Shown here piece by piece: positions 8,255 through 16,500 of a DNA stretch of 38,080 nt. Source of the DNA: CAZOVK01 sp964583165. GTDB lineage: Bacteria; Bacillota; Clostridia; Lachnospirales; WRAX01. Positions within the stretch are counted from its first letter, which is position 1. The number at the start of each line of letters is the position of its first letter. The notes under the pieces were generated by a model. It made no database searches and had not been told where the DNA came from. It worked only from the letters and a program-made list of their open reading frames with translations. The DNA lies in the NCBI GenBank assembly GCA_964583165.1, contig CAZOVK010000014.1, positions 1-38,080 on the forward strand, read 5' to 3'. Position numbers and translations under genes: made by a program.

Positions 8255-9340
8255 CTAATCTGTCAATTCGGCGGGTTTAGGTGTAGAAATTGTAAAAATC
8301 AACTTTGAAGTTATTACAATCATGGGGCCGAACAAGAAGCCCAAAAAGCCGAAAACTTTCAATCCGATAAATATAGAAATCAAAGTCAGAAGCGGATGAA
8401 CGCCGATTTGAGAGCTTAAAACCTTGGGTTCAAGCAATTGTCTTGTCAGAAAAACACAGCCGTAAACAATCATCAGACCAATTGCGAAGCGATATTCCCC
8501 CGCCAACACCGAGATGAGCGCCCACGGCCAGAAAACCGCTCCGCTCCCAAAAACGGGTAATGCGTCAACGAATGCGATTAAAAGCCCTTGAAACATAGAA
8601 AACGGCATTTTAAGAATCGTAAGCCCCAGAATACAAACCGAGGCTGTCGCGCTCATTATAATAAGTTGGGCGCGAACATAACCCAACAGTGCCTTGAACA
8701 TACCCGCTATGACAACATCGGCGGCGCGTTTTGCGCCTGTGGGCAAGATGTTTCTCAGGCTGTTTTTGATTAGCTCCTTATCTTTAATGAAGAAGAACGA
8801 GCTAAGGACAATTAAGATAACATTCAACATGAGATTAGGAACAACGCTCATGATACCCGCTCCCGTTTTACCCATGCCCGTTGAGAGAAGCGCTGTCGCC
8901 CACTCTTTTATGCTGTTCGTAATGGCCGGTAGGTTTTCTTGTAGATTCTCCGGAAAGACGTTCATTACGTTGTTATACTGACTTTGAAGGCTGGTATAGA
9001 GCTCTTGCAGGCGTGCGGTGTATTGGTCTAGTGAGCCTATGAATTGTTGGGCTTGGTTTATGAGAATACCGCCGAGCCACGTACCTAGAAGAACAATCAG
9101 CCCGAGAATCAGAACGATAAACAAAAAGCCCAGAATACCGCGACCGATTTTAAGCTTGCGCGAAAAATAGCCAACAGGTCTGTCGGCTATTAGACTAATG
9201 ATGAAACCTATGAGAAACGGCGAAATGTAGCTGAAAATCACGTTGACAAACAGGTAAACGCCCGCCGTCAACCCTAAAACTATGAGGGTTCTGCGGATGA
9301 GAATATCGTTGTCGTAATAGAATTTCTTAATCGTATCCAT
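8255..9340 (-). CDS. AI-2E/YtvI-family membrane protein
   Basis: A 361-residue multi-pass membrane protein of the AI-2E transporter superfamily. It has two or three N-terminal membrane segments, then a soluble, coiled-coil-like helical region (about residues 95-170, rich in Gln/Asn/Leu). A C-terminal set of membrane helices follows, with the family-typical PFSMFQGLLIAFVDALPVFG and LEPKVLSSQIGVHPLLTL stretches. The closest well-known sporulating-Firmicutes relatives are YtvI-type proteins, but transport of AI-2 must not be assumed. It lies 55 bp after spoVE/ftsW on the same strand and may be the last gene of that operon; pstS has its own promoter downstream. The ATG at 9340 has AGGA 8-11 nt upstream. 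Confidence 0.82.
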   Translation of the reverse strand: MDTIKKFYYDNDILIRRTLIVLGLTAGVYLFVNVIFSYISPFLIGFIISLIADRPVGYFSRKLKIGRGILGFLFIVLILGLIVLLGTWLGGILINQAQQFIGSLDQYTARLQELYTSLQSQYNNVMNVFPENLQENLPAITNSIKEWATALLSTGMGKTGAGIMSVVPNLMLNVILIVLSSFFFIKDKELIKNSLRNILPTGAKRAADVVIAGMFKALLGYVRAQLIIMSATASVCILGLTILKMPFSMFQGLLIAFVDALPVFGSGAVFWPWALISVLAGEYRFAIGLMIVYGCVFLTRQLLEPKVLSSQIGVHPLLTLISIFIGLKVFGFLGFLFGPMIVITSKLIFTISTPKPAELTD

Positions 9341-9395
9341 ATAATCATTTCCTAAGTTATTTATTGAATCTTACCCGTTTGTGGGGCAGATGAAA

Positions 9396-10562
9396 CTAGG
9401 TTTTTGCCGTAAATTTTGAAATGTTGAGAACAACGCCCATTAGGAACATCAAGAACACAATACTTGTTCCGCCATAACTGATGAATGGTAGCGGTATACC
9501 CGTGTTTGGTATCGTATTTGTGACAACAGCCACATTGATGACGACTTGTACGGCTATCATAACCATTGCGCCCGATACAATGAGCGAACCAAAAGTGTCC
9601 TGCGCGTTCATGGCAATACGGAAACCCCGCCATACCAAAACGGCGAACAAGAACAGGACGATAACCGCGCCGAAGAAGCCGAGTTCTTCGCAAATAATCG
9701 AGAAAATGAAGTCATTGTGCGGTTCCGGCATGAAAATGAGCTTTTGCTTGCTGTTGCCGATACCCAAACCAAACAACCCACCTGATGCGACGGCATAAAG
9801 GGATTGAATCGTCTGGAAGCCCTTACCGAGCGGGTCGGAAAATGGGTTCTTCCATGCCGCGTAACGGTCAGATTGATAACCCAAATCGAGAAATTCAAGC
9901 GCTGACCAAAGCCCTGCTACACCACTGCCCAATAGTATAACGAAAGGCCAGAAGTATGGGCTTGCGACAAAGACCATGCTAAAGCCTATGCCACATAGGA
10001 TAATGGCGGTACTTAGGTTTTTGCCCCAAAGAACGAGCAAACACGGCAACGCCACTATCATGATACAACCGAGAATCCCGCGTAGGGACTTCGCCGCGTC
10101 CTTCGTACCGCTGATATAGGCCGCAAGGAAGATGACGAGCGCGACTTTAGCGAACTCTGACGGCTGAAACGAGCCGAAAACGGGCACATCAAGCCAGCGG
10201 TATGCGCCGTTGACAGGTTCACCCACGAGCCTGACAACAACCAATAAACCGTTTGATATTATGTACATCAGAAACGCGAACACGCGCAGATTGTGGTAGT
10301 TAAAAACACTCATAAACAGCATGACAATCGCGCCCACGCCAACCGCCGTCACCTGTTTTTTCAGGAACATGAACATGTCATAGTTGAACCGCGCCGACGT
10401 TGCCGACGTGTAGTAACTGGATGAAAAGACCATGACAATTCCGACTAGAATCAACAACACAACAGCCATAAACAGCAACCTGTCAAAACCGCTGACCAAA
10501 ATGACCTCGCGCGGTTTCGCGTCGGCCGTTTTTCTCGCGGGCAAAGTCGCCACCCCGCGCAT
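9396..10562 (-). CDS. spoVE: SEDS-family peptidoglycan polymerase SpoVE/FtsW
   Basis: A 388-residue SEDS glycosyltransferase with about ten membrane segments. It polymerises lipid II together with a class B penicillin-binding protein. Family hallmarks include YRWLDVPVFGSFQPSEFAKVA, the long loop with YAAWKNPFSDPLGKGFQTIQS, EPHNDFIFSIICEELG and the C-terminal TGIPLPFISYGGTS. The order spoVD-murE-mraY-murD-this gene equals that around Bacillus spoVE, which favours the spore-cortex polymerase. Sequence alone cannot separate SpoVE from the division protein FtsW. It follows murD by 11 bp, with GGGGTGA before the ATG. Confidence 0.9.
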   Translation of the reverse strand: MRGVATLPARKTADAKPREVILVSGFDRLLFMAVVLLILVGIVMVFSSSYYTSATSARFNYDMFMFLKKQVTAVGVGAIVMLFMSVFNYHNLRVFAFLMYIISNGLLVVVRLVGEPVNGAYRWLDVPVFGSFQPSEFAKVALVIFLAAYISGTKDAAKSLRGILGCIMIVALPCLLVLWGKNLSTAIILCGIGFSMVFVASPYFWPFVILLGSGVAGLWSALEFLDLGYQSDRYAAWKNPFSDPLGKGFQTIQSLYAVASGGLFGLGIGNSKQKLIFMPEPHNDFIFSIICEELGFFGAVIVLFLFAVLVWRGFRIAMNAQDTFGSLIVSGAMVMIAVQVVINVAVVTNTIPNTGIPLPFISYGGTSIVFLMFLMGVVLNISKFTAKT

Positions 10563-10573
10563 AGAATCACCCC

Positions 10574-11929
10574 TTATAGTTCGTTCACAAACTGTCTGAA
10601 CAAGTCGCCGCGCTGTTCATAGCTGTCGAACATGTCGAAGCTTGCACATGCGGGCGACAGGAGAACCACATCACCGACGGCGGCGGCGGCACGGCAGATT
10701 TCTATTGCCGATTTTAACGAGTTGGCGCGTTCATAGTCTGAAAAACCGTGCGCGTCACAACACTCGGCTATCTGGTCAGAGGTTTCGCCGATTAAGACCA
10801 GTTTTTTGACCTTCCCGTGAAAGAGCTTCACCCAGTCTGAAAAGTCACAGCCCTTGTCTTTGCCACCGCCGATTAAAAGAATCCGTTCGCCGATGGCTTC
10901 TAACGCCTTAATCGCAGAGTCGGTGTTTGTCGCTTTGCTGTCGTTGAAGTATGTCACGCCATTTAACTCGCGTACAAACTCTATTCTATGCGGCACTGCC
11001 TTGAACATGCTTAGAGCTTGCGCGATTTTTTCAATGGGTATGCCAGCGCAAATGCCCATTGCCATTGCGGCCAAGGCGTTTTCTACGTTGTGCCTCCCCG
11101 GTACGCGTAAGTCAGACAGTGGCATGATGACCTGTTTTTCACCGTCTATTTCAGAAACGAAATGGTTTCCTTCTATATATACGCCGCCCGGCGCGTGCAT
11201 TCTGCTACTAAAGAATATTACGCGGGATTTGGCGCGTTTCGCCATGTCACGCGCATATGGGTCGTCATAGTTCAGAACCAGAAAGTCTGTGTGGCTCTGG
11301 TTCTCGAATATGCGTTCCTTTGTCGCCACATAGTTTTCCATTGTCTTGTGTCGGTTTAGGTGGTCGGGCGTGATGTTTAACACAGCCGCGATATGGGCGC
11401 GGAAGGTGGAGATAGTTTCCAGTTGGAAGCTTGACACCTCCAAAACGGCGTAGTCGTTTGCGTCGAGTTCTTGCGCCTTTTCAGCAAGCGGAATACCTAT
11501 ATTGCCGACAAGGGCGGCGTTTTGGTAGACGGTTTTGAAGATGTCGTATGCCATACTCGTTGTTGTCGTCTTGCCGTTTGTGCCCGTAATTGCACAGATG
11601 GGGGCATTGCAATACCATGACGCAAACTCGGTTTCGCCGATAACCTGTCGTCCTAGTGCACGAAATCTATCTAAAAATGGCAAGTCAAACGGTATGCCCG
11701 GGCTTATCACACATAGGTCAAAGCTTTCCAATATTTCATCGGGATTGCGCCCGAAACATAACTCCGCGCCCATAGCTAACAACGCGTCCGCCTGTTTTTC
11801 CAGTTTTTCTATCGGCTTTAGGTCTGCGACAGTCACAGCCGCGCCGTTATCACGCGCCAGTTTTGCCGCAGCAATGCCCGAAGCCGCCGCGCCGCAAACT
11901 AAAACGCGTTTTCCTGTTAAATCCAACAC
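10574..11929 (-). CDS. murD: UDP-N-acetylmuramoylalanine-D-glutamate ligase MurD
   Basis: A 451-residue cytoplasmic Mur ligase that adds D-glutamate to UDP-MurNAc-L-Ala. The N-terminal Rossmann-like domain starts KRVLVCGAAASGIAAAKLA. The ATP-binding loop is ITGTNGKTTTTSM near residue 115. The central domain has LEVSSFQLE and NITPDHLNRH. The C-terminal domain has FNDSKATNTDSAIKAL and the glycine-rich ILLIGGGKDKGCDF, both characteristic of MurD. It lies between mraY and spoVE/ftsW in the cell-wall block. Confidence 0.97.
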   Translation of the reverse strand: MLDLTGKRVLVCGAAASGIAAAKLARDNGAAVTVADLKPIEKLEKQADALLAMGAELCFGRNPDEILESFDLCVISPGIPFDLPFLDRFRALGRQVIGETEFASWYCNAPICAITGTNGKTTTTSMAYDIFKTVYQNAALVGNIGIPLAEKAQELDANDYAVLEVSSFQLETISTFRAHIAAVLNITPDHLNRHKTMENYVATKERIFENQSHTDFLVLNYDDPYARDMAKRAKSRVIFFSSRMHAPGGVYIEGNHFVSEIDGEKQVIMPLSDLRVPGRHNVENALAAMAMGICAGIPIEKIAQALSMFKAVPHRIEFVRELNGVTYFNDSKATNTDSAIKALEAIGERILLIGGGKDKGCDFSDWVKLFHGKVKKLVLIGETSDQIAECCDAHGFSDYERANSLKSAIEICRAAAAVGDVVLLSPACASFDMFDSYEQRGDLFRQFVNEL

Positions 11930-11958
11930 AATCCCACCTCTATGTCGTTAATTGAATA

Positions 11959-12942
11959 TTACGCAAACAACCCCTGTGTAGCCAAGAAACCCACAAGGCA
12001 ACACACCGCCGTCATTACATAGAACAGCGCAACAACACGTGTTTCAGGCCAACCGCTCTGTTCAAAGTGATGATGAATCGGTGCCATTTTGAAGATACGC
12101 TTACCGCCAGAGATTTTGAAATAGCTGACTTGAAGGGCTACTGACATAACCTCAATCAGATATACGAAGCCCACAATCAATATGAGCATCTCCATCTTTG
12201 TGATGATAGCGACAGCCGCGACAAAACCGCCTAGTGCGAGGGAGCCTGTATCGCCCATGAACACCCGCGCGGGGTGAGCGTTGAACAGCAAGAAGCCCAA
12301 CAGCGCCCCTGCCGCCGCCCCCGACAGCGGCAGAAGCCCCTCGAACCCGAGCGCATATGACAGAAACAGGAAGAACAGCACGACAAGCAATGTCACTCCG
12401 CTTGCCAAACCGTCCAATCCGTCTGTGAAGTTCACGCCGTTCACTGTGCCGAGCATGACGAAGAATATAAACGGAATATAGAGAACACCGAGGTCAAAAT
12501 ACATACTCTTTGTAAAGAAGATATATATTGTCGTCTGAAAACCTTCCATATTATAGAGGTAGTATGAAAAGACGGCGGTTATGAACACCTGCGCGATGAA
12601 TTTTTGGTAGGCGCGAAGCCCGAGCGAGCGTTTGCGCACGACTTTGATGTAGTCGTCAATAAAACCGATAAAGCCATACGCGAGTGTCACGAACAAACAC
12701 ATCAGCCCATCTTTGTTATCAATCAGAAACAGCCCCGCGCCGAGGGTGATGCTTAACAGAATCACAATCCCGCCCATTGTGGGCGTGCCCGTTTTCGCGA
12801 GATGACTTTTGGGACCGTCCGAGCGCACATTTTGACCAAATTTGAGCTTTGTCAAAAACGGTATCATCATCGGACAGAGAATTACGCTTGCCGCGAACGC
12901 TAAGAGAGCGGCGAAAATCGCGCGGGTTAGCCAAATATCCAT
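11959..12942 (-). CDS. mraY: Phospho-N-acetylmuramoyl-pentapeptide transferase MraY
   Basis: A 327-residue integral membrane enzyme that makes lipid I by moving phospho-MurNAc-pentapeptide onto undecaprenyl phosphate. About ten membrane helices are visible. Active-site regions are KTGTPTMGG, the GFIDDYIKV aspartate pair, NFTDGLDGLASG, ARVFMGDTGSLALGG, and the MraY-specific APIHHHFEQSGWPETRVV near the end. I chose the ATG at 12942 because GGAGG lies 6 nt upstream; an in-frame TTG at 12960 lacks such a site. It is followed 29 bp later by murD. Confidence 0.97.
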   Translation of the reverse strand: MDIWLTRAIFAALLAFAASVILCPMMIPFLTKLKFGQNVRSDGPKSHLAKTGTPTMGGIVILLSITLGAGLFLIDNKDGLMCLFVTLAYGFIGFIDDYIKVVRKRSLGLRAYQKFIAQVFITAVFSYYLYNMEGFQTTIYIFFTKSMYFDLGVLYIPFIFFVMLGTVNGVNFTDGLDGLASGVTLLVVLFFLFLSYALGFEGLLPLSGAAAGALLGFLLFNAHPARVFMGDTGSLALGGFVAAVAIITKMEMLILIVGFVYLIEVMSVALQVSYFKISGGKRIFKMAPIHHHFEQSGWPETRVVALFYVMTAVCCLVGFLATQGLFA

Positions 12943-12970
12943 TACTGCCTCCGTTGGCAAAGTTTGTAGG

Positions 12971-14440
12971 TTATTGATTTAGGTATTTCTCCGCCATTTC
13001 TCTGTCGTCAAAGTGGACGCGGCGGTGGTTTTCAAATTCTTGATAGTCTTCGTGACCTTTACCTGCGATAATGACGGTGTCGCCTGCCTTAGCGATTTCG
13101 ATTGCGCGGGCTATGGCCTGTTCGCGGTCAACGATGCACTCGTAGGCGCAACCTGTCGGCTTCGTGCCTACCTCGATTTGGCGCACGATTTCGGCGGGAA
13201 CTTCTGAGCGTGGGTTGTCTGATGTGAGAATGCAGTAGTCGGACAAACGCCCCGCTATCTCACCCATGATTGGGCGTTTCTTGTTATCTCTGTCACCGCC
13301 ACAACCGAAGACAGTGATAACGCGCCCTGTTGTGAACCCGCGGACAGATTCTATTATGTTTTTGAGCGAATCGGGCGAGTGGGCGTAGTCAACGATTACG
13401 CCGATATTTTTGTCGTTCGCTACGGTATTAAAGCGACCCGGTACACCCTTCATGTTCTGAAGCCCCTCGCGAATAACCTCAACGGGCATTTGAAGCTCTA
13501 CACCCAGCGCAATTGCGCAAAGAGCGTTGTATACAGAGAAACGCCCGGGGACATTGATGCTGAATTTCTCGGGCTTTCCGTTGATGTTGACTGTGAATGT
13601 CGTGCCGTTTGGCGTATATTCAAGTTGTGTCGCTTGACAGTATGACTTACAATCTATGCTGTATGTCGCGGGGGTTTCGCGCAAGCCACCTGCTAGGGTT
13701 ACACCTGCCGGGTCGTCCATGTTGATGATGTTTATGCGACTTCTGCCGTCGAACAGCTTTGCTTTTGCCTGTAGGTAACTGTCCATTGAGCCGTGGAAGT
13801 CAAGGTGGTCTTGTGTGAGGTTTGTAAAGATACCCGCGTTGAAAAGAACGGCATCCACTTTGTTCAGGGCTAGGGCATGGCTTGTTACTTCCATTGCGAT
13901 ATGTTCAAAGCCACGCGCTTTACACTCTGCGAAAATGCGGTGAAGTTCGATTGGGTCTGGCGTTGTACTCGTAGCGTAGGGAATATCAAGGACTTCGCCG
14001 TCTGCGATTACGCCCGTTGTTCCGATAATACAGCTCTTCTTGCCCCATGCGCGGAGAAGGCTGTCAACGAAGTAGGTGACGCTCGTTTTACCGTTTGTAC
14101 CCGTCACACCGTAGACATTCAAATCCACAGAAGGGTTTTCAAAGAAGTTGGCGGCCACATGCCCGAGTGAACGGCGAGTGTCTTCTACCTCCCAGACAGC
14201 CACATCAGGCGGCAAAACGTCAACATCAATATCCGCGCCCTTGTCGGTGAGCACAGCCACTGCCCCACGCGACACAGCGTCACGGATATACTTGTGCCCG
14301 TCAACCGTCAGCCCACGTATGCAGACAAACATAAAGCCGTCTTCGCATGTCTTTGAGTTTATCGAAAGCCCTTTTATGTCAACATCCGCGCTCTTTCTCA
14401 CGTGATAGTTAATGTTCTTCATTAAACTTGATTCTTTCAT
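12971..14440 (-). CDS. murE: UDP-MurNAc-L-Ala-D-Glu:meso-diaminopimelate ligase MurE
   Basis: A 489-residue Mur ligase adding the third stem-peptide residue. It has an N-terminal substrate domain (GLSINSKTCEDGFMFV), the ATP loop VTGTNGKTSVTYF, the carbamylated-Lys region STTPDPIELH and EVTSHAL, and the C-terminal DNPRSE motif. DNPR is the signature of enzymes using meso-diaminopimelate, so the wall is probably DAP type. I chose the ATG at 14440, which has GAGGGG 5-6 nt upstream; an upstream in-frame extension would overlap the preceding spoVD gene. It lies 22 bp after spoVD. Confidence 0.97.
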   Translation of the reverse strand: MKESSLMKNINYHVRKSADVDIKGLSINSKTCEDGFMFVCIRGLTVDGHKYIRDAVSRGAVAVLTDKGADIDVDVLPPDVAVWEVEDTRRSLGHVAANFFENPSVDLNVYGVTGTNGKTSVTYFVDSLLRAWGKKSCIIGTTGVIADGEVLDIPYATSTTPDPIELHRIFAECKARGFEHIAMEVTSHALALNKVDAVLFNAGIFTNLTQDHLDFHGSMDSYLQAKAKLFDGRSRINIINMDDPAGVTLAGGLRETPATYSIDCKSYCQATQLEYTPNGTTFTVNINGKPEKFSINVPGRFSVYNALCAIALGVELQMPVEVIREGLQNMKGVPGRFNTVANDKNIGVIVDYAHSPDSLKNIIESVRGFTTGRVITVFGCGGDRDNKKRPIMGEIAGRLSDYCILTSDNPRSEVPAEIVRQIEVGTKPTGCAYECIVDREQAIARAIEIAKAGDTVIIAGKGHEDYQEFENHRRVHFDDREMAEKYLNQ

Positions 14441-14462
14441 GTTATCCCCTCGTTCGTAATGT

Positions 14463-16445
14463 TTAGAATTCTTCGCCCACATAGAGCGTTATGGCTGCCC
14501 CCGGATTCACGGGCGTACCCGCCTGCGGGAATTGGCTCGTTACTATCCAGCCGTTTGGGTCGCCGCGTAGGTCTAGGTCAAACTTGAGCGTTGTGAGTAT
14601 CTTCTTAGCCTCACTCAACTCAATTCCGACTAAGTCGGGTACTTCGACTTGAACGACCTCTGGCATGGTCTGTTCCTTTTCGTTGTAAATCGGCTCAATG
14701 CCCAGATATGGCAACGCGTTTGACAGCACTTCTTTCATAACTGGCCCCGCGACTTGACCGCCGTAGTATGTGCCCTGCGGCTCGTCTATGAGAACAAACG
14801 CGATAACCTGCGGGTTCTCTGCGGGCGCCAAAGCCAGAAACGACGCTATGTACTTGCCTTGGCGGCGCGGCAGTTTCTCACTTGTCGCGGTCTTGCCGCC
14901 CACTCGATAACCCGGTATATAGGTCTTAGCGCCCGTGCCCGCCGAAACTACGCTTTCAAGAATGGTCTTCATGGTTTCGCTCGTTTGCGGGCTGATGACG
15001 GCGTTACCCTTGTCGTAAAGAAATTCCTCTACTATCATACCATCATTATCCAATAATGCAAGCCCCACATGTGGGGTTATAAGCTGTCCGCCGTTGACAA
15101 TGGCGCTTCCGGCTCGCAAAAGTTGCATGGCGGTTATTTGAAGGCTCTGACCGAAACTCATCGTCGCAAGCTCGACAGGGCCGACTTTCTCGACCTTGTG
15201 GAAGATGCCGACGGCTTCGCCCGGTAGGTCAATGCCTGTTTTGCTCATGAAGCCAAAACCTTTGAGATATTCGTAAAACTGTTCTGCTCCTAGCTTCGCG
15301 CCTATATCCATAAAGACAGGGTTGCATGAGTTTTGAACACCTTGCACGAAGTTCACAGCCCCGTGACTGCGCGGACTTCTCCAACACTTGATTGTACGGC
15401 CACCGACCGTAACAGAACCGCTTCAGACAAAGCCCGTTGTCGGCGTGACAACACCCGCCTGCAAGCCAGCCGCGCTAGTCACAATCTTAAAGGTCGAACC
15501 CGGCTCGAAGGTGTCGTTTATCGCGAAGTTACGCCACATGTTGTTAAGGTAGTCCATTTGCTCTGTTGATGAGAACATATCCCACTGGGCGGCGAGTTCA
15601 GGGCGGTTGATGGTGAATGGTTCGTTTAGGTCAAATGTCGGTTCGTTCGCCAAAGCCAGAATTTCGCCGTTTTGAGGGTTCATCAAGACGATTAGCCCGC
15701 GTTTGGCGTTCTTGTACTGAACAACTTTGCGGATGGCCTGTTCGGCGTATGATTGTAAGGTCACGTCTATGGTTGTGACGAGATTCAAACCGTCTTCGGG
15801 GGCGACACGTATTACGTCGCCTTCGGGCAGTTCAATGCCCCTTGCATCCGTCTGGGTCAAAATCTTGCCCGCTGAACCGCGTAGGTAACTGTCATACTTC
15901 GCTTCTAGCCCGATAATCCCCTGATTGTCGCGCCCGACAAAGCCTATGACCTGCGCCGCAAGTTCAGCGTATGGGTAGACGCGCTTCACGTCTTCATCAA
16001 CCACAACGCCCGCAAGGTTTAACGCGCGAATCTTATCGGCCGTTTCTTTGTCTACCTTTATAGCAATTCTTTCCAGCGCAACGCGTTTTGAAACCTTTTC
16101 TAAGACTGTGTTGTAGTCAAGCCCCAGAATATCTGCGAGTGTTTTTGCAACGCCCTCTTTGTCCTTGACTTGCGCGTGAATGACGCTCACAGACGCGACG
16201 GTTTCTGTTGTCGCCAGTGCGTTTAGGTTCCTGTCATAAATTGCGCCTCGGTTAGGCGTTATGAGCCTGTCGCGTGTCTGCTGTTCATACGCCTTGCGCT
16301 GTAATTCGTCTGCTTCAAACGTCATCAGATACAACACGCGCAGAGTCATTACAGACAGTAATGCGAGAATCACTACGAGTATGAACAGGAGCTTTCTCTT
16401 AATGGATATGTTTGGTTTTATATTGGCTTGCTTGCCGCTCTTCAT
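14463..16445 (-). pseudogene. spoVD: Sporulation penicillin-binding protein SpoVD, interrupted by an in-frame TGA
   Basis: A class B penicillin-binding protein (peptidoglycan transpeptidase), split by one TGA codon (15425-15423) with no frame change. It has an N-terminal membrane anchor (about residues 20-40), a dimerisation region with TPNRGAIYDRN, the active-site motif STFK just before the stop, NSCNP (SxN) and GGKTATSEK (KTG-like) after it, and a C-terminal PASTA domain. Its roughly 660 codons match SpoVD length, and PASTA plus the following murE fit SpoVD. Reading through gives TTGFV-stop-SGSVTVGGRTIKCW; relatives often have Cys near there, so TGC/TGT to TGA is the simplest origin. As it stands the product lacks most of the transpeptidase domain. 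The ATG at 16445 is preferred (AAAGGA upstream); 16457 is possible. Confidence 0.88.
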
Positions 16446-16500
16446 GGACAAAATCATCCTTTCATGACAAGTCTATGAAAGAGGGCAAGCATTTATGATA

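Noticed and set aside
14463..15356. Downstream half of spoVD as a separate gene
   Set aside because: Its only early start is a GTG without a ribosome binding site in the middle of the transpeptidase domain, and it would lack STFK and the membrane anchor. One gene with a premature TGA explains it better.
15423..15425. Selenocysteine codon in spoVD
   Set aside because: A Cys-like position is suggestive, but no bacterial SECIS hairpin was recognised immediately after the TGA, and penicillin-binding proteins are not known selenoproteins.
16459..16481. Inverted repeat CTTTCAT/ATGAAAG between glgB and spoVD as a terminator
   Set aside because: Only 7 AT-rich base pairs with a 9-nt loop and no T run. 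It may be chance.
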